Source: Lutibacter sp. (lineage in GTDB: Bacteria; Bacteroidota; Bacteroidia; Flavobacteriales; Flavobacteriaceae). From it: a stretch of DNA of 10,851 nt. Numbering within the stretch: the stretch's first letter is position 1; every line of letters starts with the position of its first letter. The notes beneath the pieces are model-generated. The model worked only from the letters and a program-made list of their open reading frames with translations, searched no databases and had not been told where the DNA came from. The stretch lies in contig JAUVOS010000072.1 in the NCBI GenBank assembly GCA_030599055.1, positions 1-10,851 of the forward strand, in the 5' to 3' direction. Made by a program: the position numbers and the translations under genes. Positions 1 through 6,257 of the stretch are shown in pieces.

Positions 1-649
1 TGAGTTCAAAACTCCTATCGCAACAATTAACCTTGCTCTAGACGCAATTAAGAATCCTAAAATTATTAGCGATAAAGAAAAAGTAAAGAACTATGTAAAA
101 ATAATTCGTCAAGAGAATAAAAGAATGCACGCGCAAGTTGAAACTGTATTACGAATATCAAAACTCGAAAAAAATCAATTAGATGTAAGGAAAGAGATTA
201 TAGACATCCACGATATCATCGAGGAAGCTTTATCACATGTTCATCTTTTGATAGAAAACAGAGGTGGCACCTTACAATTAAAGTTAGAAGCCATTGAAAC
301 AGAAGTTGTTGGAAACGTATTTCATATTACAAATATGTTTGTCAATTTACTAGATAATGCAATAAAATACTCCGATAAAGAACCTGAAATACGTATTCAC
401 ACCGAGAATGATTCAAAAGGAATACTGATACATATAAGCGATAGCGGTATCGGTATGAGTAGAGATGCGCAAAAGCTTATTTTCGAAAAGTTTTACAGGG
501 AAGAAACCGGAAATATTCATAATGTAAAAGGACATGGTCTTGGACTATCCTACGTTAAAAGAATATTAGAGATACACCAAGGCACGATTAATGTAGCTAG
601 TGAAAAAGGAAAAGGGAGCACGTTTACAGTTCGATTGCAAATTGTGTAA
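1..649 (+). CDS. Sensor histidine kinase, C-terminal part (5' end outside window; RprX-like)
   Basis: This is the catalytic half of a membrane sensor kinase that would phosphorylate the response regulator encoded next to it. The frame opens at base 2 with EFKTPIATINLALDAI, the end of a HisKA H-box. Base 1 is the last base of the preceding codon, which in this family is the phosphoacceptor His, so the window edge appears to cut that codon. The HATPase_c domain follows: N-box FVNLLDNAIKYS (about 337-372), G1 box DSGIGM (about 440-457), F-box FEKFYRE and G2 box GHGLGLSYVKRI (about 529-565). All ATP-binding motifs are intact. The sensor region and membrane segments are missing. The gene ends TAA with a second stop (TGA) directly after it. 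Pairing with the downstream regulator is inferred from adjacency and strand. The RprX assignment rests mainly on the regulator's similarity to RprY. Confidence 0.93.
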   Translation, partial: EFKTPIATINLALDAIKNPKIISDKEKVKNYVKIIRQENKRMHAQVETVLRISKLEKNQLDVRKEIIDIHDIIEEALSHVHLLIENRGGTLQLKLEAIETEVVGNVFHITNMFVNLLDNAIKYSDKEPEIRIHTENDSKGILIHISDSGIGMSRDAQKLIFEKFYREETGNIHNVKGHGLGLSYVKRILEIHQGTINVASEKGKGSTFTVRLQIV

Positions 650-685
650 TGATGATAGGATTTACAGTACGCTATACATTAATAA

Positions 686-790
686 CAGACAACCGATAAC
701 AGACAACCGATAACAGATAACAGATAACAGACAACCGATAACAGATAACAGATAACAGATAACAGATAACAGATAACAGATAACAGATAA
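686..790. repeat. Heptanucleotide tandem repeat, 15 units, between kinase and regulator genes
   Basis: Fifteen uninterrupted 7-bp units fill most of the 170-bp spacer between the kinase and regulator genes. There are three unit types: A = cagacaa, B = ccgataa and C = cagataa. The order is A B A B C C A B C C C C C C C. The seven identical C units at the 3' end suggest recent expansion, and the AB pairs suggest an older 14-bp unit. Every reading frame through the tract meets a stop within 21 bases, so it is not coding. It ends 29 bp before the regulator's ATG. Kinase and regulator genes in such pairs are usually a few bases apart, so the spacer is unusual. Confidence 0.97.
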
Positions 791-819
791 CAAAAAAACA
801 AACATCTAAATAACATATC

Positions 820-1518
820 ATGGAAAACAAACGCATATTACTAGTAGAAGACGATCCTAATTTTGGAAACGTACTAAGAGACTACCTCAGTTTAAACGAT
901 TATGAAGTTACACTAGCTAAAGACGGACTTGAAGGCTTTGTGTTTTTTAAAAACAATGATTATGATCTTTGTATATTAGATGTAATGATGCCTCGAAAAG
1001 ATGGTTTTTCACTTGCACAAGATATCCGTAAAAAGAATACGCAAATTCCCATATTCTTTTTGACTGCAAAAACGATGAAAGAAGACGTTTTAAGAGGCTA
1101 TCAAGTAGGAGCAGATGATTACTTGACCAAGCCTTTTGACTCTGAAGTATTGCTGTATAAAATAAAAGCAATATTTCAACGAAAAGACAGTGAGACCGGA
1201 AAAAGTGAAGAAGTATTTGAATTTGAAATTGGTGATTTTTATCTCAATTCTAAACTACGCCAATTAATTTACAAAGGTGGAGAACCTCAAAAGCTTTCGC
1301 CTAAAGAAAACAAATTACTTAAAATGCTGGCAGTACACAAAAATGATTTGATGCCACGTGAACTTGCCCTAACAAAAATATGGCGTGATGATAACTACTT
1401 TACCTCTAGAAGCATGGATGTATATATTGCCAAACTTCGAAAATATTTGAGTTTGGATCCCAAAGTCGAAATTGTAAATATACATGGAGAAGGCTTTAGA
1501 TTGGTTGAGAAAAAGTAA
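820..1518 (+). CDS. rprY: OmpR-family response regulator, RprY-like
   Basis: A 232-residue DNA-binding response regulator. The receiver domain (about 4-120) has the acidic pair D11/D12, phosphoacceptor D54 in CILDVMMP, T82 and K104 in LTKPF, so all catalytic residues are present. The C-terminal winged helix (about 135-230) contains SPKENKLLKML and the recognition-helix region NYFTSRSMDVYIAKLRKYL, ending in VNIHGEGFRLVEKK. From memory, the receiver core and the NYF..RSMDVYI.KLRK..L segment closely match Bacteroides RprY, which is linked to porin and envelope gene control. The gene symbol is therefore by similarity. The ATG at 820 follows an A-rich leader without a clear Shine-Dalgarno sequence, normal for this phylum. 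Its target genes cannot be read from the window. No promoter was recognised in the spacer, so it is probably co-transcribed with the kinase through the heptad repeat. Confidence 0.93.
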   Translation: MENKRILLVEDDPNFGNVLRDYLSLNDYEVTLAKDGLEGFVFFKNNDYDLCILDVMMPRKDGFSLAQDIRKKNTQIPIFFLTAKTMKEDVLRGYQVGADDYLTKPFDSEVLLYKIKAIFQRKDSETGKSEEVFEFEIGDFYLNSKLRQLIYKGGEPQKLSPKENKLLKMLAVHKNDLMPRELALTKIWRDDNYFTSRSMDVYIAKLRKYLSLDPKVEIVNIHGEGFRLVEKK

Positions 1519-1529
1519 TTCGTTTATTT

Positions 1530-1572
1530 CAATTTGAGTAGTAAATACCTTATTTACTGCTCTTTCAAATTG
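1530..1572. terminator. Hairpin at convergent gene ends, probable bidirectional terminator
   Basis: The outer stem CAATTTGA (1530-1537) pairs with TCAAATTG (1565-1572). The inner stem GTAGTAAAT pairs with ATTTACTGC with one G-T pair, closing on a short loop. The right side has a small bulge. The hairpin lies 11 bp past the regulator's stop codon and overlaps the last codons of the opposing lipoprotein gene. No long T-run follows on either strand, so efficiency is uncertain. Confidence 0.55.
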
Positions 1573-2525
1573 ATATTTGTAGTTAAGGTAACTTTATAGT
1601 TTATTGGGACTTTTACTTTTTCAAACAGCGCAGGCGACATCTTTGGAATACTTTTGACAACTCTTGCAATCTCTTTTTTAAGAATTTCGTGCGGGTTTTG
1701 CACAGAAATATCAGCAATATTTCCTAACTTGGTTATTGTAAAATAAATACTGATCTTATGTTTACCTTGTGGTAGATTTTTTCCTTTTAAGTTATCGTGG
1801 TTAATATTGTTTCCAATATAGTTGTTGATTTTTGAGGAAGTACATTTTACTAAAGGCATACCTGTCTTACCTTCACAACCAGGGAAAATTGGTGCTCTAT
1901 CCACCATATGAATGGTAAGATTTGAAGGGATGTTTGCTTTAATTGTAATTCCTCCAACCTCCATTTCAACTTCGCCATTATCTACTTGTTTGCCAACAAA
2001 AAACGTTATTTCATCTGTAAATTTGACTTCAACAGCTTGATTATTATTCGTGCCTACTTGCATTTTTGGCAATTGCATTAGACTTTGTTTAATATTTTGT
2101 GCAACTATTGGATTTGCTTCAACTACAATCCTTTTTACATTACCATTTTTATCAATGATAAAACTGTAGGGTACTTTCTGATATCCCACTGGAATATTTT
2201 GCTTTAAAAAATCAGAAATGGGGAGATTATCTTTAATGAGTTGATTTACTTTCTTTTTAAAGCACAAATTTTTTGATTTTTGTGTTCGTTGAATACAACC
2301 GGGAAAAATAGGTTGTTTTTGGGCTAAATCAAATGGAATTGCAACTACTGGAATAACGATAATTTTTTCGGAGATACTATCTATCTCCTCTACTGCTTCT
2401 TCAGGAATCAGTTCTATTTCTTCTTTGATTACTTCTATTTCCTTCTTAGGTTTGGAATTACATGAAAAAAGAATAATAAGAAAAATTGCAAAAAAAGTGT
2501 TGGTAAGTATCCTAGGCTTAATCAT
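1554..2525 (-). CDS. Lipoprotein with two TonB C-terminal-like domains
   Basis: A 323-residue lipoprotein. Residues 1-22 form a type II signal peptide with a hydrophobic core (FFAIFLIILF) and the lipobox end LFSC, so C22 would be lipidated. An acidic, Pro/Glu-rich linker (about 28-60) follows. Two homologous domains come next. Domain 1 (about 71-180) begins QPIFPGC, with C77 and C88. Domain 2 (about 210-318) begins APIFPGC, with C217 and C228. Both then run through a beta-strand F.I...GN....... segment, a helix and LPKM or IPKM, the layout of the TonB C-terminal fold (TonB_C) seen in many flavobacterial proteins. Unlike TonB it has no inner-membrane anchor or Pro-rich spanning segment. The equal 11-residue cysteine spacing suggests one disulfide per domain. 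It may bind outer-membrane proteins or peptidoglycan, but its function is unknown. A promoter box lies just upstream, so it is probably a single-gene unit. Confidence 0.85.
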   Translation of the reverse strand: MIKPRILTNTFFAIFLIILFSCNSKPKKEIEVIKEEIELIPEEAVEEIDSISEKIIVIPVVAIPFDLAQKQPIFPGCIQRTQKSKNLCFKKKVNQLIKDNLPISDFLKQNIPVGYQKVPYSFIIDKNGNVKRIVVEANPIVAQNIKQSLMQLPKMQVGTNNNQAVEVKFTDEITFFVGKQVDNGEVEMEVGGITIKANIPSNLTIHMVDRAPIFPGCEGKTGMPLVKCTSSKINNYIGNNINHDNLKGKNLPQGKHKISIYFTITKLGNIADISVQNPHEILKKEIARVVKSIPKMSPALFEKVKVPINYKVTLTTNINLKEQ

Positions 2526-2547
2526 AATTTCATTTTAAAAATGCATT

Positions 2548-2555
2548 CAAATCTA
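2548..2555 (-). promoter_or_regulatory. Bacteroidota-type -7 box for the lipoprotein gene
   Basis: On the minus strand this reads TAGATTTG, a full match to TAnnTTTG. It lies 22 bp upstream of the lipoprotein ATG (2525), implying a leader of roughly 15-20 nt. No convincing TTG -33 element is seen at the usual spacing, so the promoter is only moderately supported. Confidence 0.45.
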
Positions 2556-2603
2556 CTGAAAATAATCAAGTGCTTTTAAAAAATATTTTCTCTTGAAGGA
2601 GCT

Positions 2604-2674
2604 TAATAACTCCACCTAAATCTAAGGAAAATAGAATTGGCAACATTTTCAAAATTATCGTTTTGTTTACCATA
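2604..2674 (-). repeat. 71-bp direct repeat, distal copy (orphan 3' end of the barrel gene)
   Basis: This stretch matches 4026-4096 at 70 of 71 positions without gaps. The only difference is A at 2657 against T at 4079. On the minus strand it can still be read as the last 23 residues of the barrel protein, from YGKQN to RFRWSY, with E changed to D and a TAA stop. It has no gene body in front of it: the stop codon of the AAA ATPase gene lies 4 bp away. It is therefore a detached duplicate, or the original 3' end, of the barrel gene. Similarity stops abruptly at both edges. Confidence 0.97.
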
Positions 2675-2678
2675 TAGT

Positions 2679-3872
2679 TTAATACAAAAACCCAAACATC
2701 CATAGCGGTATTTTTCTATCCTGACCTTGTAAGATACTATCAGCTGCTATATAAGATTTTGGAACTCCTGCAATTTGTTTAAAAGATTTACCAGCGCCAC
2801 CAATTTCAAAAACATAATCTTTTTCTACTAAAAAATCGCCATATTTTGGATGGGTAACCATATACTTTACTTTTAATTGGTTATAAAAAAAAGTTTCTCT
2901 TAGCATTCCTAAATTAGGTTCTTCCGTTTCAAATATATAAGCCAAATTGGTGTTTTGTAAAAATATTTTGTCTGGTTTTGTCATTTTTGAAACGCCTTTT
3001 GAGCCACTTTTTAGCAGTAAGAGAATTTGAGCTCTTTCCAAATAATCTAACATTTTTAGTAATTGGGGTCTTGATGTGCCAACTTTTTGAGCTAACTGAG
3101 TAATGTTTGGCGTATAGGGAACGGAAGTTGAAATATAATACAATAGTTTTCTTAAATTCCTAACACTCTGATAATCTATATTTTCAAAAGCTGGAATATC
3201 ATTTTCAATCACTGTATAAGTGGTTCGCAACAATCTATTGGGAAACTGATGAATAGACTCTTTAAAAAATGGGTAGTAGCCAATTTTTAAATATTTTTCG
3301 AAATGCTTGAGAATATCAATTTTTTCAGCTATTTCATCGCTTAATTCCGCATGATTTTTAAGTATATCAAAAAGCTTATAGGTTTCAAAATCTTGGTTTT
3401 CTTTAAAATTCAAATATTCTCTAAATGATAATCCTGCCAAATCGTAGGAAGCAATTCTTCGACTCAAATCTGCTTCTCCTTGTATAATATTCAAAATTGA
3501 GGAACCCGTTGCTACTACTTTCATTTTATCATAAGCGTCATTTATCGCTTTTAAGTCTTTCGCCCAAAACTCGTACTTGTGAATTTCATCAATAAACAAA
3601 TGGTAGATTTTGTTTTCGTACAAATAAGTCGCTAAATCATACAGCCTATTTGTCTCAAAATAAGGATGATCCAAGGAACAATACAATATTTTTTTATTCT
3701 GCTCTTTCAGCTGTTTTGCTCGTTGAAGCAATAAGGTAGTCTTGCCAACACCTCTTGCTCCTTTTAGGATTATTAATGGTAAATTCCATTCAATCTCACT
3801 ATACAAATACCTTACAAAACTAAAGTTTGTTGCTTCAATTTTTCTATCTGATATGGAAAATAATTGATTCAT
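2679..3872 (-). CDS. AAA-family ATPase with C-terminal DUF4143 domain
   Basis: A 397-residue predicted ATP-binding protein of the widespread AAA_14/DUF4143 type, whose biological role is not established. Walker A is GARGVGKT (38-45) and Walker B is HLFIDEIH (91-98, D95/E96). A sensor-like ATGSS (121-125) is followed by the arginine pair R138/R139 in ADLSRRI, then GLSFREYL. The middle part (about 235-290) looks like a winged helix (ITQLAQKVGTSRPQLLKML). The C-terminus has DFLVEKDYVFEIGGAGK (E356, K362), which resembles a PD-(D/E)XK-like nuclease core, but activity cannot be claimed. I chose the ATG at 3872. An in-frame TTG three codons earlier is a weaker candidate and would add MQI. The gene has its own promoter and lies between two copies of the barrel gene's 3' end, so it is probably a later arrival unrelated to the transport operon. 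Confidence 0.9.
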   Translation of the reverse strand: MNQLFSISDRKIEATNFSFVRYLYSEIEWNLPLIILKGARGVGKTTLLLQRAKQLKEQNKKILYCSLDHPYFETNRLYDLATYLYENKIYHLFIDEIHKYEFWAKDLKAINDAYDKMKVVATGSSILNIIQGEADLSRRIASYDLAGLSFREYLNFKENQDFETYKLFDILKNHAELSDEIAEKIDILKHFEKYLKIGYYPFFKESIHQFPNRLLRTTYTVIENDIPAFENIDYQSVRNLRKLLYYISTSVPYTPNITQLAQKVGTSRPQLLKMLDYLERAQILLLLKSGSKGVSKMTKPDKIFLQNTNLAYIFETEEPNLGMLRETFFYNQLKVKYMVTHPKYGDFLVEKDYVFEIGGAGKSFKQIAGVPKSYIAADSILQGQDRKIPLWMFGFLY

Positions 3873-3900
3873 TATCTGCAATATTGTTATTTACAAGATA

Positions 3901-3932
3901 CAAATATATAAATGTTTTCTCGATATAACAAA
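3901..3932 (-). promoter_or_regulatory. Promoter of the AAA/DUF4143 ATPase gene
   Basis: On the minus strand, TTTG (3932-3929) is followed by 20 bp and then TATATTTG (3908-3901). This matches the Bacteroidota -33 TTG / -7 TAnnTTTG layout. The -7 box is 28 bp upstream of the ATG at 3872, implying a leader of about 20-25 nt. The promoter lies inside the interval bounded by the 71-bp repeats, so the unit carries its own expression signal. Confidence 0.6.
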
Positions 3933-4024
3933 TATTCTTTATGTATTTCTTATAATACGTTTTAAGTTTTTGTAATATATATTTTACAATTAGTAATCTA
4001 AATAACTTGATTTCAAAAGAAAAT

Positions 4025-5260
4025 CTAATAACTCCACCTAAATCTAAGGAAAATAGAATTGGCAACATTTTCAAAATTTTCGTTTTGTTTACCATAAAAA
4101 ACCTGAGCCAACAAGTCAAAATCCCAGTTTTGGGCAATGCTATAACTTGCCTGTGGCATTAAGTAAACTCCTTTTAGCTCATAGGCATATATACTGGAGA
4201 ATGAGGTATTTATAGCAGGCGTAATAGCTTTGGACAATTGTCCAAAAAAGGACCATTGATTAGGCATCAATGTCTTTGCTGTTTGATTGAAGTTAGTCAA
4301 ACTTGTAAAATCGACATCTGACTGTGATGTGACACCAGAACTGTTAAACAAAGTTCCCAAGTTAGTCGCTATTCCATTTTTAAAATAATAATCAAAAGAA
4401 AGCGCACCAACAAATACGTCCTCATTTGTAAGGGAACTTTCCTGTGGAATAAAGTAACTCGCTTCACCTTTAATTCCAACATTTTTTATAGCTCCTTCCC
4501 AGCCTATTCCCAAAGTATAATCTCTATAATATTTCGCGACTAATACTTGAAAATCATAATCGAATTTATGGAAATTATACTTTAATGCTAGCGTATTATC
4601 ATCCCAATATTCCGTATAATTTATCGCCGATTCAATACTGGAATTCCCAGATATATAGTATTGAACTCGCAAAGCATCTGATCCAGGACGCTCTTCATAG
4701 TCAAAATCAAAAAAATTATAAGCGTTGAACAAATCATTGGGATTCCAAGCGAGGTTTTTACCCCAATTTATGCGTTGTCGTCCTAATGTAATATGCCACT
4801 TTTCGGATTGGTAATCTACATACAAACGATCTATTTTTGAATGTACTAACAACGCAGGTTCATCTACTACAATTGCACTTAAATCAATATCATGTATATC
4901 GAAATCGATCAAATCGGCATAATTGGGAATCATTTGCACAGAATTGCCCCAAAAAATACGACTTCTCAGTTCTAATGCTGTCGTAAAGTTTTCGTTTAAA
5001 TACACTTTTAGATTCAGTCTATTGTGCAATAAATTATCATTTACCATAGCATCTAAATCTTGAAAAGTCGATGTATTCAAATATTTTATATAACCCGAGA
5101 ATTGGATGTTTTTTTGTGACCAGGTTTGGGTTTCTTGGGCATGCGAATTTGAAATGAATACTAGTATAAAAAATATTAACCGCAAAGGTCGCAAAGTTTT
5201 CGCAAGGGTCGCAATGGTTTTTTCCTCTCGCAAAGTCGCAAAGTCGCAAAGTTTTCTCAT
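4025..5260 (-). CDS. Outer-membrane beta-barrel (porin-like) protein
   Basis: About 411 residues from the ATG at 5260. A long basic n-region (1-27) precedes a hydrophobic core (LIFFILVFI) and a probable cleavage site after SNSHA (residue 41), giving a secreted protein starting QETQTW. The rest alternates polar and hydrophobic residues as in a beta-barrel and ends in IFLRFRWSY, a C-terminal aromatic outer-membrane insertion signal. A conserved-looking block GRQRINWGKNLAWNPNDLF lies at 160-178. I recall similar motifs in DUF1302/alginate-export-like barrels, but the family is uncertain. Longer starts exist (ATG at 5314 and 5305, TTG at 5377) but fall in a hairpin or repeat. A TTG at 5185 would give a compact signal peptide beginning MRLIFFILVF. 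The n-region is encoded by a CTTTGCGA repeat. Last in the carrier operon, it is the likely outer-membrane exit or acceptor. Its final 23 codons are duplicated at 2604-2674. Confidence 0.82.
   Translation of the reverse strand: MRKLCDFATLREEKTIATLAKTLRPLRLIFFILVFISNSHAQETQTWSQKNIQFSGYIKYLNTSTFQDLDAMVNDNLLHNRLNLKVYLNENFTTALELRSRIFWGNSVQMIPNYADLIDFDIHDIDLSAIVVDEPALLVHSKIDRLYVDYQSEKWHITLGRQRINWGKNLAWNPNDLFNAYNFFDFDYEERPGSDALRVQYYISGNSSIESAINYTEYWDDNTLALKYNFHKFDYDFQVLVAKYYRDYTLGIGWEGAIKNVGIKGEASYFIPQESSLTNEDVFVGALSFDYYFKNGIATNLGTLFNSSGVTSQSDVDFTSLTNFNQTAKTLMPNQWSFFGQLSKAITPAINTSFSSIYAYELKGVYLMPQASYSIAQNWDFDLLAQVFYGKQNENFENVANSIFLRFRWSY
4026..4096 (-). repeat. 71-bp direct repeat, proximal copy (3' end of the barrel gene)
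   Basis: This copy is in frame as codons 389-411 of the barrel gene plus the first two bases of its stop (TAG; the distal copy reads TAA). Neither edge shows further similarity to the sequence around 2604-2674. Because the repeat supplies the complete beta-signal strand, the barrel gene remains intact despite the sequence inserted after it. Confidence 0.97.
5181..5251 (-). repeat. CTTTGCGA-type short repeat inside the barrel gene's 5' end
   Basis: On the + strand the 8-mer tcgcaaag occurs three times in tandem (5228-5251) and again at 5189-5196, with degenerate copies (cgcaaagg, tcgcaagg, tcgcaatg) around them. The segment 5181-5200 nearly duplicates 5237-5255. On the minus strand the tract reads as CTTTGCGA units and encodes residues 4-27 of the barrel protein, rich in T-L-R and A-T-L. 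It stops just where the hydrophobic signal core begins. Similar CTTTGCG repeats are, from memory, frequent in intergenic DNA of many bacteria, so their coding use here is odd. Confidence 0.85.
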
Positions 5261-5311
5261 TGTTCTATATTCAATAATTCTCAATAATTCTAACTTCTTA
5301 ACCATAAAAGG

Positions 5312-5360
5312 CATAAAAGAAAATAAAAAAAAACTTATATGACCTTTTATTTCTTTTATG
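5312..5360 (-). terminator. AT-rich hairpin between ATPase and barrel genes
   Basis: The segments 5312-5328 (cataaaagaaaataaaa) and 5345-5360 (ttttatttcttttatg) pair over 16 bp with one bulged A, enclosing a 16-nt loop. In the minus-strand transcript the hairpin sits about 60 nt past the ABC ATPase stop and about 50 nt before the barrel ATG. It could be a terminator, attenuator or RNA-stabilising end. No U-tract follows, and no TAnnTTTG box was found downstream of it, so the barrel gene may depend on read-through. Confidence 0.4.
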
Positions 5361-5372
5361 ATTATAATTGGA

Positions 5373-5435
5373 GACAACTTCCGACTTCTAACTTCCGACT
5401 CATAACCTCCAACTTTAAACTTTTAACTTTTAACT
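5373..5435 (-). repeat. Degenerate heptad repeat over the ABC ATPase stop codon
   Basis: Nine 7-bp units on the + strand: gacaact, tccgact, tctaact, tccgact, cataacc, tccaact, ttaaact, tttaact and tttaact. The tract covers the stop codon of the ABC ATPase gene (5423-5425) and encodes its last residues, so the repeat has entered or grown into the 3' end of the coding region. Unit sequence differs from the other heptad tracts in the window, but the period is the same. Confidence 0.85.
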
Positions 5436-6121
5436 TTTTCAACTTTCACATCACTAATAACTCTACCGTCTTCTATGGTAACTACTCTATGAGCTCTATC
5501 AATAACGCGCTGATCGTGTGTGGAAAAAACAAAAGTTATACCTTCATTTTTATTCAAATTTTCCATTATATCTAACAAATTTGTAGTAGATTTTGAATCC
5601 AAATTGGCCGTTGGTTCGTCTGCCAATACAAATTTGGGTTTGGAAGCCAAAGCTCTAGCAACAGCAACTCTTTGCTGCTGTCCTCCACTCATTTCGTTGG
5701 GACGTTTGTTCTTTTGTGCTTCAATTCCCACCGATTTTAGTAATTCTGCTACTCGTGTGGAAATTTCATTTTTAGATTTTTTCTGTAACAACATGATAAA
5801 CCCAATATTTTCTGCCGCTGTAAAAACCGGAATTAAGTTATAAGATTGAAACACAAAACCAATTTTACTTTTTCTGAAATCTATCATTTTATTGTCGGAC
5901 AAATCAGTAATGTTAACACTATCCACAATTATTTCTCCTTCCGTTTGTCTGTCTAAACCTCCAATTATATTCAACAAGGTAGTTTTCCCAGAACCTGATG
6001 GACCAACAATAGCGGTAAACTCACCTTCTTCGATAAGTAAGTCTATACCACGCAAGGCGCGAACTGGTATTTTTTTGGGATTGTAGGTTTTTGTAATTCC
6101 TTTAATTTCTATTAAACTCAT
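5423..6121 (-). CDS. ABC transporter ATP-binding protein, LolD/MacB type
   Basis: The 232-residue cytoplasmic motor for the two FtsX-type permeases encoded upstream. All ABC motifs are intact: Walker A GPSGSGKT (40-47), Q-loop FVFQSYNLIP (Q92), signature MSGGQQQR (144-151), Walker B VLADE (165-169), D-loop NLDS (173-176) and H-loop H202 in FSTHD. The Q-loop sequence and short length fit the LolD/MacB/FtsE group, which powers mechanotransmission across the envelope rather than transport through the membrane pore. The last residues (VEKVKS) and the stop codon are encoded by a heptad repeat. The start ATG at 6121 is preceded by another heptad tract in the ribosome-binding region. A 162-bp gap separates it from the barrel gene. 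Assignment to the family is secure; the substrate is unknown. Confidence 0.95.
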   Translation of the reverse strand: MSLIEIKGITKTYNPKKIPVRALRGIDLLIEEGEFTAIVGPSGSGKTTLLNIIGGLDRQTEGEIIVDSVNITDLSDNKMIDFRKSKIGFVFQSYNLIPVFTAAENIGFIMLLQKKSKNEISTRVAELLKSVGIEAQKNKRPNEMSGGQQQRVAVARALASKPKFVLADEPTANLDSKSTTNLLDIMENLNKNEGITFVFSTHDQRVIDRAHRVVTIEDGRVISDVKVEKVKS

Positions 6122-6131
6122 ATTTATTTAC

Positions 6132-6152
6132 GATTTATGATTTATGATTTGT
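6132..6152 (-). repeat. Short heptad repeat just upstream of the ABC ATPase start codon
   Basis: Three 7-bp units on the + strand (gatttat, gatttat, gatttgt) occupy roughly -11 to -31 relative to the ABC ATPase ATG at 6121. This is the region where a ribosome would load, and no Shine-Dalgarno sequence is visible in it. The number of units could change the leader's length or A/U content. Confidence 0.6.
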
Positions 6153-6159
6153 TCGATTA

Positions 6160-6223
6160 CGGTTATTGAGCCTTTCGACTTCGCTCAAGGCAGGCTGTAA
6201 CCGAAATAATGATTTATTCGATT
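6160..6223. repeat. REP-like palindromic element, copy 1
   Basis: CGGTTA (6160-6165) pairs with TAACCG (6198-6203), and AGCCT (6169-6173) pairs with AGGCT (6192-6196). The loop carries ttcgacttcgctcaag. The shared tail ccgaaataatgatttattcg continues to 6220. The tttcgacttcgctcaag core is, from memory, frequent in intergenic DNA of Flavobacteria and relatives. Together with copy 2 it makes up most of the 199-bp spacer between permease and ATPase genes. Confidence 0.8.
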
Positions 6224-6257
6224 GACGATTACTTGATTATGCTTATCGAGCTTATTT

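Larger units (their letters stand above)
2604..4025 (-). mobile_element. Putative single-gene insertion: ATPase gene plus one repeat copy, 1422 bp
   Basis: The offset between the two 71-bp copies is exactly 1422 bp. The interval contains one gene (AAA/DUF4143 ATPase), its own promoter and one repeat copy. The arrangement resembles elements that enter the 3' end of a gene and restore that end from their own sequence. No integrase, transposase or terminal inverted repeat was seen, so the mobility call is an inference from the duplication alone. Other routes, such as a tandem duplication followed by replacement, are possible. Confidence 0.4.

Noticed and set aside
686..790. CRISPR-like array
   Set aside because: The units are 7 bp, adjacent and without spacers. 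This is a simple tandem repeat, and no cas gene is nearby.
947..1171. Antisense reading frame inside the response regulator gene
   Set aside because: It is fully contained in a gene with all receiver-domain residues intact and has no features of its own.
2604..4096. Classical insertion sequence with target-site duplication
   Set aside because: A 71-bp duplication is far longer than normal target duplications, and no transposase or terminal inverted repeats were seen.
3844..4137. 97-residue minus-strand reading frame overlapping the barrel gene's end and the ATPase gene's start
   Set aside because: It lies in another frame of two well-supported genes and the AT-rich spacer between them, and has no recognisable domain.
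5261..5377. N-terminal extension of the barrel protein starting at the TTG at 5377
   Set aside because: The extension would run through a hairpin and low-complexity DNA and place about 66 residues before the signal peptide core. The ATG at 5260, or a later start, is more plausible.
5339..5575. Plus-strand reading frame across the spacer and the ABC ATPase 3' end
   Set aside because: Its sequence is low-complexity translation of heptad repeats (N-F and L-T runs) and antisense of a conserved ATPase.
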